This document shows positions 14,271 to 29,231 of a stretch of 64,000 bases of DNA, in pieces. Origin of the DNA: Auanema rhodensis (lineage: Eukaryota; Nematoda; Chromadorea; Rhabditida; Rhabditidae); the NCBI GenBank assembly GCA_964057225.1, contig OZ059895.1:19354688-19418687 (forward strand), read 5' to 3'. Under the pieces are notes generated by a model, which was given only the letters and a program-made list of their open reading frames with translations, searched no databases and was not told the DNA's origin. Each line of letters opens with the position of its first letter. Within the stretch, counting starts at the first letter, position 1. The position numbers and the translations under genes were made by a program.

Positions 14271-17200
14271 GAAGCGAGTTACATACCAAGTGTACATCAC
14301 GTGTACACTCAATTAGCTTAAATTAAAGTTCACGTAAATTTCAAAGTCATGGTTAACATGCACCAATATCATTAAAAATTTGTTTTTAGACTAATATGGA
14401 CATGGGGAATCTAATTTTGAAAACCGCATCTCTTTATCTTTCACGTGAAGCGAGTTACATACCAAGTGCACATCACGTGTACACTCAATTAGCTTAAATT
14501 AAAGTTCACGTAAATTTCAAAGTAATGGTTAACATGCACCAATATCGATAAAAATTTGTTTTTAGACTAATATGGACATGAGAAATCTAATTTTGAAAAC
14601 CGCATCTCTTCATCTTTCACGTGAAGCGAGTTACATACCAAGTGCACATCACGTGTACATTTAATTAGCATAAATTAAAGTTCACGTAAATTTCAAAGTC
14701 ATGGTTAACATGCACCAATATCGATAAAAATTTGTTTTAAGACTAATATGGACATGAGAAATCTAATTTTGAAAACCGCATCTCTTCATCTTTCACGTGA
14801 AGCGAGTTACATACCAAGTGCACATCACGTGTACACTCAATTAGCTTAAATTAAAGTTCACGTAAATTTCAAAGTAATGGTTACCATGCACCAATATCAA
14901 TAAAAATTTGTTTTAAGACTAATATGGACATGAGAAATCTAATATTGGAAACCGCATCTCTTCATCTTTCACGTGAAGCGAGTTACATACCAAGTGCACA
15001 TCACGTGTACACTTAATTAGCATAAATTAAAGTTCACGTAAATTTCAAAGTCATGGTTACCATGCACCAATATCAATAAAAATTTGTTTTTAGACTAATA
15101 TGGACATGGGGAATCTAATTTTGAAAACCGCATCTCTTTCTCTTTCACGTGAAGCGAGTTACATACCAAGTGCACATCACGTGTACATTTAATTAGCATA
15201 AATTAAAGTTCACGTAAATTTCAAAGTCATGGTTAACATGCACCAATATCAATAAAAATTTGTTTTTAGACTAATATGGACATGGGGAATCTAATTTTGA
15301 AAACCGCATCTCTTTCTCTTTGACGTGAAGCGAGTTACATACCAAGTGCACATCACGTGTACACTTAATTAGCATAAATTAAAGTTCACGTAAATTTCAA
15401 AGTCATGGTTACCATGCACCAATATCAATAAAAATTTGTTTTTAGACTAATATGGACATGGGGAATCTAATTTTGAAAACCGCATCTCTTTCTCTTTCAC
15501 GTGAAGCGAGTTACATACCAAGTGCACATCACGTGTACATTTAATTAGCATAAATTAAGGTCACGTAAATATCAAAGTCATGGTTAACATGCACCAATAT
15601 CGATAAAAATTTGTTTTAAGACTAATATGGACATGAGAAATCTAATTTTGAAAACCGCATCTCTTCATCTTTCACGTGAAGCGAGTTACATACCAAGTGC
15701 ACATCACGTGTACACTTAATTAGCATAAATTAAAGTTCACGTAAATTTCAAAGTCATGGTTACCATGCACCAATATCAATAAAAATTTGTTTTTAGACTA
15801 ATATGGACATGGGGAATCTAATTTTGAAAACCGCATCTCTTTATCTTTCACGTGAAGCGAGTTACATACCAAGTGCACATCACGTGTACATTTAATTAGC
15901 ATAAATTAAAGTTCACGTAAATATCAAAGTCATGGTTACCATGCACCAATATCAATAAAAACTTGTTTTTAGACTAATATGGACATGGGGAATCTAATTT
16001 TGAAAACCGCATCTCTTCATCTTTCACGTGAAGCGAGTTACATACCAAGTGCACATCACGTGTACACTTAATTAGCATAAATTAAAGTTCACGTAAATTT
16101 CAAAGTCATGGTTAACATGCACCAATATCGATAAAAATTTGGTTTAAGACTAATATGGACATGAGAAATCTAATTTTGAAAACCGCATCTCTTCATCTTT
16201 CACGTGAAGCGAGTTACATACCAAGTGCACATCACGTGTACATTTAATTAGCATAAATTAAAGTTCACGTAAATTTCAAAGTCATGGTTACCATGCACCA
16301 ATATCAATAAAAACTTGTTTTTAGACTAATATGGACATGGGGAATCTACATTTGAAAACCACATCTCTTTATCTTTCACGTGAAGCGAGTTACATACCAA
16401 GTGCACATCACGTGTACATTTAATTAGCATAAATTAAAGTTCACGTAAATTTCAAAGTAATGGTTACCATGCACCAATATCAATAAAAATTTGTTTTAAG
16501 ACTAATATGGACATGAGAAATCTATTTTTGAAAAACGCATCTCTTCATCTTTCACGTGAAGCAAGTTACATACCAAGGGCACATCACGTGTACACTTAAT
16601 TAGCATAAATCAAAGTTCACGTAAATTTCAAAGTCATGGTTACCATGCACCAATATCAATAAAAATTTGTTTTTAGACTAATATGGACATGGGGAATCTA
16701 ATTTTGAAAACCGCATCTCTTTCTCTTTCACGTGAAGCGAGTTACATATCAAGTGCACATCACGTGTACACTTAATTAGCATAAATTAAAGTTCACGTAA
16801 ATTTCAAAGTCATGGTTACCATGCACCAATATCAATAAAAATTTGTTTTTAGACTAATATGGACATGGGGAATCTAATTTTGAAAACCGCATCTCTTTCT
16901 CTTTCACGTGAAGCGAGTTACATACCAAGTGCACATCACGTGTACATTTAATTAGCATAAATTAAGGTCACGTAAATATCAAAGTCATGGTTACCATGCA
17001 CCAATATCAATCAAAATTTGTTTTAAGACTAATATGGACATGAGAAATCTATTTTTGAAAACCGCATCTCTTCATCTTTCACGTGAAGCAAGTTACATAC
17101 CAAGTGCACATCACGTGTACATTTAATTAGCATAAATTAAAGTTCACGTAAATATCAAAGTCATGGTTACCATGCACCAATATCAATAAAAACTTGTTTT

Positions 17201-17599
17201 TAGACTAATATGGACATGGGGAATCTAATTTTGAAAACCGCATCTCTTCATCTTTCACGTGAAGCGAGTTACATACCAAGTGCACATCACGTGTACACTT
17301 AATTAGCATAAATTAAAGTTCACGTAAATTTCAAAGTCATGGTTAACATGCACCAATATCGATAAAAATTTGTTTTAAGACTAATATGGACATGAGAAAT
17401 CTAATTTTGAAAACCGCATCTCTTCATCTTTCACGTGAAGCGAGTTACATACCAAGTGCACATCACGTGTACATTTAATTAGCATAAATTAAAGTTCACG
17501 TAAATTTCAAAGTCATGGTTACCATGCACCAATATCAATAAAAACTTGTTTTTAGACTAATATGGACATGGGGAATCTACATTTGAAAACCACATCTCT

Positions 17600-20500
17600 T
17601 TATCTTTCACGTGAAGCGAGTTACATACCAAGTGCACATCACGTGTACATTTAATTAGCATAAATTAAAGTTCACGTAAATTTCAAAGTAATGGTTACCA
17701 TGCACCAATATCAATAAAAATTTGTTTTAAGACTAATATGGACATGAGAAATCTATATTTGAAAACCGCATCTCTTCATCTTTCACGTGGAGCAAGTTAC
17801 ATACCAAGTGCACATCACGTGTACATTTAATTAGCATAAATAAAAGTTCACGTAAATTTCAAAGTCATGGTTACCATGCACCAATATCAATAAAAACTTG
17901 TTTTTAGACTAATATGGACATGGATAATCTAATTTTGAAAACCGCATCTCTTCATCTTTCACGTGAAGCGAGTTACATACCAAGTGCACATCACGTGTAC
18001 ACTTAATTAGCATAAATTAAAGTTCACGTAAATTTCAAAGTCATGGTTAACATGCACCAATATCGATAAAAATTTGTTTTAAGACTAATATGGACATGAG
18101 AAATCTAATTTTGAAAACCGCATCTCTTCATCTTTCACGTGAAGCGAGTTACATACCAAGTGCACATCACGTGTACATTTAATTAGCATAAATTAAAGTT
18201 CACGTAAATTTCAAAGTCATGGTTACCATGCACCAATATCAATAAAAACTTGTTTTTAAACTAATATGGACATGGGGAATCTAATTTTGAAAACCACATC
18301 TCTTTATCTTTCACGTGAAGCGAGTTACATACCAAGTGCACATCACGTGTACATTTAATTAGCATAAATTAAAATTCACGTAAATTTCAAAGTAATGGTT
18401 ACCATGCACCAATATCAATAAAAATTTGTTTGAAGACTAATATGGACATGAGAAATCTAATATTGGAAACCGCATCTCTACATCTTTCACGTGAAGCGAG
18501 TTACATATCAAGTGCACATCACGTGTACACTTAATTAGCATAAATTAAAGTTCACGTAAATTTCAAAGTCATGGTTAACATGCACCAATATCAATAAAAA
18601 TTTGTTTTAAGACTAATATGGACATGAGAAATCTAATATTGGAAACCGCATCTCTTCATCTTTCACGTGAAGCGAGTTACATATCAAGTGCACATCACGT
18701 GTACACTTAATTAGCATAAATTAAAGTTCACGTAAATTTCAAAGTCATGGTTAACATGCACAAATATCAATAAAACTTTGTTTTAAGACTAATATGGACA
18801 TGAGAAATCTAATATTGGAAACCGCATCTCTTCATCTTTCACGTGAAGCGAGTTACATATCAAGTGCACATCACGTGTACACTTAATTAGCATAAATTAA
18901 AGTTCACGTAAATTTCAAAGTCATGGTTAACATGCACCAATATCAATAAAAATTTGTTTTTAGACTAATATGGACATGGGGAATCTAATTTTGAAAACCA
19001 CATCTCTTTATCTTTCACGTGAAGCGAGTTACATACCAAGTGCACATCACGTGTACATTTAATTAGCATAAATTAAAGTTCACGTAAATTTCAAAGTCAT
19101 GGTTAACATGCACCAATATCAATAAAAATTTGTTTTTAGACTAATATGGACATGGGGAATCTAATTTTGAAAACAGCATCTCTTTCTCTTTGACGTGAAG
19201 CGAGTTACATACCAAGTGCACATCACGTGTACATTTAATTAGCATAAATTAAAGTTCACGTAAATTTCAAAGTCATGGTTAACATGCACCAATATCAATA
19301 AAAATTTGTTTTTAGACTAATATGGACATGAGAAATCTAATTTTGAAAACAGCATCTCTTTCTCTTTGACGTGAAGCGAGTTACATACCAAGTGCACATC
19401 ACGTGTACATTTAATTAGCATAAATTAAAGTTCACGTAAATTTCAAAGTCATGGTTACCATGCACCAATATCAATAAAAATTTGTTTTAAGACTAATATG
19501 GACATGAGAAATCTAATTTTGAAAACCGCATCTCTTCATCTTTCACGTGAAGCGAGTTACATACCAAGTGCACATCACGTGTACATTTAATTAGCATAAA
19601 TTAAAGTTCACGTAAATTTCAAAGTCATGGTTACCATGCACCAATATCAATAAAAACTTGTTTTTAGACTAATATGGACATGGGGAATCTACATTTGAAA
19701 ACCACATCTCTTTATCTTCCACGTGAAGCGAGTTACATACCAAGTGCACATCACGTGTACATTTAATTAGCATAAATAAAAGTTCACGTAAATTTCAAAG
19801 TAATGGTTACCATGCACCAATATCAATAAAAATTTGTTTTAAGACTAATATGGACATGAGAAATCTATTTTTGAAAACCGCATCTCTTCATCTTTCACGT
19901 GAAGCAAGTTACATACCAAGGGCACATCACGTGTACACTTAATTAGCATAAATCAAAGTTCACGTAAATTTCAAAGTCATGGTTACCATGCACCAATATC
20001 AATAAAAATTTGTTTTTAGACTAATATGGACATGGGGAATCTAATTTTGAAAACCGCATCTCTTTCTCTTTCACGTGAAGCGAGTTACATACCAAGTGCA
20101 CATCACGTGTACATTTAATTAGCATAAATTAAGGTCACGTAAATATCAAAGTCATGGTTACCATGCACCAATATCAATCAAAATTTGTTTTAAGACTAAT
20201 ATGGACATGAGAAATCTATTTTTGAAAACCGCATCTCTTCATCTTTCACGTGAAGCAAGTTACATACCAAGTGCACATCACGTGTACATTTAATTAGCAT
20301 AAATTAAAGTTCACGTAAATATCAAAGTCATGGTTACCATGCACCAATATCAATCAAAATTTGTTTTAAGACTAATATGGACATGAGAAATCTATTTTTG
20401 AAAACCGCATCTCTTCATCTTTCACGTGAAGCAAGTTACATACCAAGTGCACATCACGTGTACATTTAATTAGCATAAATAAAAGTTCACGTAAATTTCA

Positions 20501-23500
20501 AAGTCATGGTTACCATGCACCAATATCAATAAAAACTTGTTTTTAGACTAATATGGACATGGAGAATCTAATTTTGAAAACCGCATCTCTTCATCTTTCA
20601 CGTGAAGCGAGTTACATACCAAGTGCACATCACGTGTACACTTAATTAGCATAAATTAAAGTTCACGTAAATTTCAAAGTCATGGTTAACATGCACCAAT
20701 ATCGATAAAAATTTGTTTTAAGACTAATATGGACATGAGAAATCTAATTTTGAAAACCGCATCTCTTCATCTTTCACGTGAAGCGAGTTACATACCAAGT
20801 GCACATCACGTGTACATTTAATTAGCATAAATTAAAGTTCACGTAAATTTCAAAGTCATGGTTACCATGCACCAATATCAATAAAAACTTGTTTTTAAAC
20901 TAATACGGACATGGGGAATCTAATTTTGAAAACCGCATCTCTTCATCTTTCACGTGAAGCGAGTTACATACCAAGTGCACATCACGTGTACACTTAATTA
21001 GCATAAATTAAAGTTCACGTAAATTTCAAAGTCATGGTTAACATGCACCAATATCGATAAAAATTTGTTTTAAGACTAATATGGACATGAGAAATCTAAT
21101 TTTGAAAACCGCATCTCTTCATCTTTCACGTGAAGCGAGTTACATACCAAGTGCACATCACGTGTACATTTAATTAGCATAAATTAAAGTTCACGTAAAT
21201 TTCAAAGTCATGGTTACCATGCACCAATATCAATAAAAACTTGTTTTTAGACTAATATGGACATGGGGAATCTACATTTGAAAACCACATCTCTTTATCT
21301 TTCACGTGAAGCGAGTTACATACCAAGTGCACATCACGTGTACATTTAATTAGCATAAATTAAAGTTCACGTAAATTTCAAAGTAATGGTTACCATGCAC
21401 CAATATCAATAAAAATTTGTTTTAAGACTAATATGGACATGAGAAATCTATATTTGAAAACCGCATCTCTTCATCTTTCACGTGGAGCAAGTTACATACC
21501 AAGTGCACATCACGTGTACATTTAATTAGCATAAATAAAAGTTCACGTAAATTTCAAAGTCATGGTTACCATGCACCAATATCAATAAAAAACTTGTTTT
21601 TAGACTAATATGGACATGGAGAATCTAATTTTGAAAACCGCATCTCTTCATCTTTCACGTGAAGCGAGTTACATACCAAGTGCACATCACGTGTACACTT
21701 AATTAGCATAAATTAAAGTTCACGTAAATTTCAATGTCATGGTTAACATGCACCAATATCGATAAAAATTTGTTTTAAGACTAATATGGACATGAGAAAT
21801 CTAATTTTGAAAACCGCATCTCTTCATCTTTCACGTGAAGCGAGTTACATACCAAGTGCACATCACGTGTACATTTAATTAGCATAAATTAAAGTTCACG
21901 TAAATTTCAAAGTCATGGTTACCATGCACCAATATCAATAAAAACTTGTTTTTAAACTAATATGGACATGGGGAATCTAATTTTGAAAACCACATCTCTT
22001 TATCTTTCACGTGAAGCGAGTTACATACCAAGTGCACATCACGTGTACATTTAATTAGCATAAATTAAAATTCACGTAAATTTCAAAGTAATGGTTACCA
22101 TGCACCAATATCAATAAAAATTTGTTTTAAGACTAATATGGACATGAGAAATCTATTTTTGAAAACCGCATCTCTTCATCTTTCACGTGAAGCAAGTTAC
22201 ATACCAAGGGCACATCACGTGTACACTTAATTAGCATAAATCAAAGTTCACGTAAATTTCAAAGTCATGGTTACCATGCACCAATATCAATAAAAATTTG
22301 TTTTTAGACTAATATGGACATGGGGAATCTAATTTTGAAAACCGCATCTCTTTCTCTTTCACGTGAAGCGAGTTACATACCAAGTGCACATCACGTGTAC
22401 ATTTAATTAGCATAAATTAAGGTCACGTAAATATCAAAGTCATGGTTACCATGCACCAATATCAATCAAAATTTGTTTTAAGACTAATATGGACATGAGA
22501 AATCTATTTTTGAAAACCGCATCTCTTCATCTTTCACGTGAAGCAAGTTACATACCAAGTGCACATCACGTGTACATTTAATTAGCATAAATAAAAGTTC
22601 ACGTAAATTTCAAAGTCATGGTTACCATGCACCAATATCAATAAAAACTTGTTTTTAGACTAATATGGACATGGAGAATCTAATTTTGAAAACCGCATCT
22701 CTTCATCTTTCACGTGAAGCGAGTTACATACCAAGTGCACATCACGTGTACACTTAATTAGCATAAATTAAAGTTCACGTAAATTTCAAAGTCATGGTTA
22801 ACATGCACCAATATCGATAAAAATTTGTTTTAAGACTAATATGGACATGAGAAATCTAATTTTGAAAACCGCATCTCTTCATCTTTCACGTGAAGCGAGT
22901 TACATACCAAGTGCACATCACGTGTACATTTAATTAGCATAAATTAAAGTTCACGTAAATTTCAAAGTCATGGTTACCATGCACCAATATCAATAAAAAC
23001 TTGTTTTTAAACTAATATGGACATGGGGAATCTAATTTTGAAAACCACATCTCTTTATCTTTCACGTGAAGCGAGTTACATACCAAGTGCACATCACGTG
23101 TACATTTAATTAGCATAAATTAAAATTCACGTAAATTTCAAAGTAATGGTTACCATGCACCAATATCAATAAAAATTTGTTTTAAGACTAATATGGACAT
23201 GAGAAATCTAATATTGGAAACCGCATCTCTTCATCTTTCACGTGAAGCGAGTTACATATCAAGTGCACATCACGTGTACACTTAATTAGCATAAATTAAA
23301 GTTCACGTAAATTTCAAAGTCATGGTTAACATGCACCAATATCAATAAAAATTTGTTTTAAGACTAATATGGACATGAGAAATCTATTTTTGAAAACCGC
23401 ATCTCTTCATCTTTCACGTGAAGCAAGTTACATACCAAGTGCACATCACGTGTACATTTAATTAGCATAAATTAAAGTTCACGTAAATATCAAAGTCATG

Positions 23501-26500
23501 GTTACCATGCACCAATATCAATAAAAACTTGTTTTTAGACTAATATGGACATGGGGAATCTAATTTTGAAAACCGCATCTCTTCATCTTTCACGTGAAGC
23601 GAGTTACATACCAAGTGCACATCACGTGTACACTTAATTAGCATAAATTAAAGTTCACGTAAATTTCAAAGTCATGGTTAACATGCACCAATATCGATAA
23701 AAATTTGTTTTAAGACTAATATGGACATGAGAAATCTAATTTTGAAAACCGCATCTCTTCATCTTTCACGTGAAGCGAGTTACATACCAAGTGCACATCA
23801 CGTGTACATTTAATTAGCATAAATTAAAGTTCACGTAAATTTCAAAGTCATGGTTACCATGCACCAATATCAATAAAAACTTGTTTTTAGACTAATATGG
23901 ACATGGGGAATCTACATTTGAAAACCACATCTCTTTATCTTTCACGTGAAGCGAGTTACATACCAAGTGCACATCACGTGTACATTTAATTAGCATAAAT
24001 TAAAGTTCACGTAAATTTCAAAGTAATGGTTACCATGCACCAATATCAATAAAAATTTGTTTTAAGACTAATATGGACATGAGAAATCTATATTTGAAAA
24101 CCGCATCTCTTCATCTTTCACGTGGAGCAAGTTACATACCAAGTGCACATCACGTGTACATTTAATTAGCATAAATAAAAGTTCACGTAAATTTCAAAGT
24201 CATGGTTACCATGCACCAATATCAATAAAAACTTGTTTTTAGACTAATATGGACATGGAGAATCTAATTTTGAAAACCGCATCTCTTCATCTTTCACGTG
24301 AAGCGAGTTACATACCAAGTGCACATCACGTGTACACTTAATTAGCATAAATTAAAGTTCACGTAAATTTCAAAGTCATGGTTAACATGCACCAATATCG
24401 ATAAAAATTTGTTTTAAGACTAATATGGACATGAGAAATCTAATTTTGAAAACCGCATCTCTTCATCTTTCACGTGAAGCGAGTTACATACCAAGTGCAC
24501 ATCACGTGTACATTTAATTAGCATAAATTAAAGTTCACGTAAATTTCAAAGTCATGGTTACCATGCACCAATATCAATAAAAACTTGTTTTTAAACTAAT
24601 ATGGACATGGGGAATCTAATTTTGAAAACCACATCTCTTTATCTTTCACGTGAAGCGAGTTACATACCAAGTGCACATCACGTGTACATTTAATTAGCAT
24701 AAATTAAAATTCACGTAAATTTCAAAGTAATGGTTACCATGCACCAATATCAATAAAAATTTGTTTTAAGACTAATATGGACATGAGAAATCTAATATTG
24801 GAAACCGCATCTCTTCATCTTTCACGTGAAGCGAGTTACATATCAAGTGCACATCACGTGTACACTTAATTAGCATAAATTAAAGTTCACGTAAATTTCA
24901 AAGTCATGGTTAACATGCACCAATATCAATAAAAATTTGTTTTAAGACTAATATGGACATGAGAAATCTAATATTGGAAACCGCATCTCTTCATCTTTCA
25001 CGTGAAGCGAGTTACATATCAAGTGCACATCACGTGTACACTTAATTAGCATAAATTAAAGTTCACGTAAATTTCAAAGTCATGGTTAACATGCACAAAT
25101 ATCAATAAAACTTTGTTTTAAGACTAATATGGACATGAGAAATCTAATATTGGAAACCGCATCTCTTCATCTTTCACGTGAAGCGAGTTACATATCAAGT
25201 GCACATCACGTGTACACTTAATTAGCATAAATTAAAGTTCACGTAAATTATAAAGTCATGGTTAACATGCACAAATATCAATAAAACTTTGTTTTAAGAC
25301 TAATATGGACATGAGAAATCTAATATTGGAAACCGCATCTCTTCATCTTTCACGTGAAGCGAGTTACATATCAAGTGCACATCACGTGTACACTTAATTA
25401 GCATAAATTAAAGTTCACGTAAATTTCAAAGTCATGGTTAACATGCACCAATATCAATAAAAATTTGTTTTTAGACTAATATGGACATGGGGAATCTAAT
25501 TTTGAAAACCACATCTCTTTATCTTTCACGTGAAGCGAGTTACATACCAAGTGCACATCACGTGTACATTTAATTAGCATAAATTAAAGTTCACGTAAAT
25601 TTCAAAGTCATGGTTAACATGCACCAATATCAATAAAAATTTGTTTTTAGACTAATATGGACATGGGGAATCTAATTTTGAAAACAGCATCTCTTTCTCT
25701 TTGACGTGAAGCGAGTTACATACCAAGTGCACATCACGTGTACACTTAATTAGCATAAATTAAAGTTCACGTAAATTTCAAAGTCATGGTTAACATGCAC
25801 CAATATCAATAAAAATTTGTTTTTAGACTAATATGGACATGGGGAATCTAATTTTGAAAACCGCATCTCTTTCTCTTTGACGTGAAGCGAGTTACATACC
25901 AAGTGCACATCACGTGTACACTTAATTAGCATAAATTAAAGTTCACGTAAATTTCAAAGTCATGGTTACCATGCACCAATATCAATAAAAACTTGTTTTT
26001 AGACTAATATGGACATGAGAAATCTAATTTTGAAAACCGCATCTCTTCATCTTTCACGTGAAGCGAGTTACATACCAAGTGCACATCACGTGTACATTTA
26101 ATTAGCATAAATTAAAGTTCACGTAAATTTCAAAGTCATGGTTACCATGCACCAATATCAATAAAAATTTGTTTTAAGACTAATATGGACATGAGAAATC
26201 TATTTTTGAAAACCGCATCTCTTCATCTTTCACGTGAAGCAAGTTACATACCAAGTGCACATCACGTGTACATTTAATTAGCATAAATTAAAGTTCACGT
26301 AAATTTCAAAGTCATGGTTAACATGCACCAATATCGATAAAAATTTGTTTTAAGACTAATATGGACATGAGAAATCTAATTTTGAAAACCGCATCTCTTC
26401 ATCTTTCACGTGAAGCGAGTTACATACCAAGTGCACATCACGTGTACATTTAATTAGCATAAATTAAAGTTCACGTAAATTTCAAAGTCATGGTTACCAT

Positions 26501-27480
26501 GCACCAATATCAATAAAAACTTGTTTTTAGACTAATATGGACATGGGGAATCTACATTTGAAAACCACATCTCTTTATCTTTCACGTGAAGCGAGTTACA
26601 TACCAAGTGCACATCACGTGTACATTTAATTAGCATAAATTAAAGTTCACGTAAATTTCAAAGTAATGGTTACCATGCACCAATATCAATAAAAATTTGT
26701 TTTAAGACTAATATGGACATGAGAAATCTATTTTTGAAAACCGCATCTCTTCATCTTTCACGTGAAGCAAGTTACATACCAAGGGCACATCACGTGTACA
26801 CTTAATTAGCATCAATCAAAGTTCACGTAAATTTCAAAGTCATGGTCACCATGCACCAATATCAATAAAAATTTGTTTTTAGACTAATATGGACATGGGG
26901 AATCTAATTTTGAAAACCGCATCTCTTTCTCTTTCACGTGAAGCGAGTTACATACCAAGTGCACATCACGTGTACATTTAATTAGCATAAATTAAGGTCA
27001 CGTAAATATCAAAGTCATGGTTACCATGCACCAATATCAATCAAAATTTGTTTTAAGACTAATATGGACATGAGAAATCTATTTTTGAAAACCGCATCTC
27101 TTCATCTTTCACGTGAAGCAAGTTACATACCAAGTGCACATCACGTGTACATTTAATTAGCATAAATTAAAGTTCACGTAAATATCAAAGTCATGGTTAC
27201 CATGCACCAATATCAATAAAAATTTGTTTTAAGACTAATATGGACATGAGAAATCTATATTTGAAAACCGCATCTCTTCATCTTTCACGTGGAGCAAGTT
27301 ACATACCAAGTGCACATCACGTGTACATTTAATTAGCATAAATAAAAGTTCACGTAAATTTCAAAGTCATGGTTACCATGCACCAATATCAATAAAAACA
27401 TGTTTTTAGACTAATATGGACATGGAGAATCTAATTTTGAAAACCGCATCTCTTCATCTTTCACGTGAAGCGAGTTACAT
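17600..27480. repeat. Long-range higher-order repeats, 15-monomer offset among others
   Basis: The rare variant CACGTGGAGCAAG occurs at 17,784, 21,479, 24,119 and 27,286. The intervals are 3,695 bp (21 monomers minus 1), 2,640 bp (exactly 15) and 3,167 bp (18 minus 1). The stretch starting at 21,301 reads the same as that at 23,941 for several monomers. The copies share ATAAATAAAAGTTCACG, GGAGAATC and TTTTTAAACTAATA in the same order. A single extra A in an A-run near 21,589 separates the two copies. This is irregular higher-order structure rather than one fixed multimer. Confidence 0.7.
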
Positions 27481-29231
27481 ACCAAGTGCACATCACGTGT
27501 ACACTTAATTAGCATAAATTAAAGTTCACGTAAATTTCAAAGTCATGGTTAACATGCACCAATATCGATAAAAATTTGTTTTAAGACTAATATGGACATG
27601 AGAAATCTAATTTTGAAAACCGCATCTCTTCATCTTTCACGTGAAGCGAGTTACATACCAAGTGCACATCACGTGTACATTTAATTAGCATAAATTAAAG
27701 TTCACGTAAATTTCAAAGTCATGGTTACCATGCACCAATATCAATAAAAACTTGTTTTTAAACTAATATGGACATGGGGAATCTAATTTTGAAAACCACA
27801 TCTCTTTATCTTTCACGTGAAGCGAGTTACATACCAAGTGCACATCACGTGTACATTTAATTAGCATAAATTAAAATTCACGTAAATTTCAAAGTAATGG
27901 TTACCATGCACCAATATCAATAAAAATTTGTTTTAAGACTAATATGGACATGAGAAATCTAATATTGGAAACCGCATCTCTTCATCTTTCACGTGAAGCG
28001 AGTTACATATCAAGTGCACATCACGTGTACACTTAATTAGCATAAATTAAAGTTCACGTAAATTTCAAAGTCATGGTTAACATGCACCAATATCAATAAA
28101 AATTTGTTTTAAGACTAATATGGACATGAGAAATCTAATATTGGAAACCGCATCTCTTCATCTTTCACGTGAAGCGAGTTACATATCAAGTGCACATCAC
28201 GTGTACACTTAATTAGCATAAATTAAAGTTCACGTAAATTTCAAAGTCATGGTTAACATGCACAAATATCAATAAAAATTTGTTTTAAGACTAATATGGA
28301 CATGAGAAATCTAATATTGGAAACCGCATCTCTTCATCTTTCACGTGAAGCGAGTTACATATCAAGTGCACATCACGTGTACACTTAATTAGCATAAATT
28401 AAAGTTCACGTAAATTTCAAAGTCATGGTTAACATGCACCAATATCAATAAAAATTTGTTTTTAGACTAATATGGACATGGGGAATCTAATTTTGAAAAC
28501 CACATCTCTTTATCTTTCACGTGAAGCGAGTTACATACCAAGTGCACATCACGTGTACATTTAATTAGCATAAATTAAAGTTCACGTAAATTTCAAAGTC
28601 ATGGTTAACATGCACCAATATCAATAAAAATTTGTTTTTAGACTAATATGGACATGGGGAATCTAATTTTGAAAACAGCATCTCTTTCTCTTTGACGTGA
28701 AGCGAGTTACATACCAAGTGCACATCACGTGTACACTTAATTAGCATAAATTAAAGTTCACGTAAATTTCAAAGTCATGGTTACCATGCACCAATATCAA
28801 TAAAAACTTGTTTTTAGACTAATATGAACATGAGAAATCTAATTTTGAAAACCGCATCTCTTCATCTTTCACGTGAAGCGAGTTACATACCAAGTGCACA
28901 TCACGTGTACATTTAATTAGCATAAATTAAAGTTCACGTAAATTTCAAAGTCATGGTTACCATGCACCAATATCAATAAAAATTTGTTTTAAGACTAATA
29001 TGGACATGAGAAATCTATTTTTGAAAACCGCATCTCTTCATCTTTCACGTGAAGCAAGTTACATACCAAGTGCACATCACGTGTACATTTAATTAGCATA
29101 AATTAAAGTTCACGTAAATTTCAAAGTAATGGTTACCATGCACCAATATCAATAAAAACTTGTTTTTAGACTAATATGGACATGGAGAATCTAATTTTGA
29201 AAACCGCATCTCTTCATCTTTCACGTGAAGC

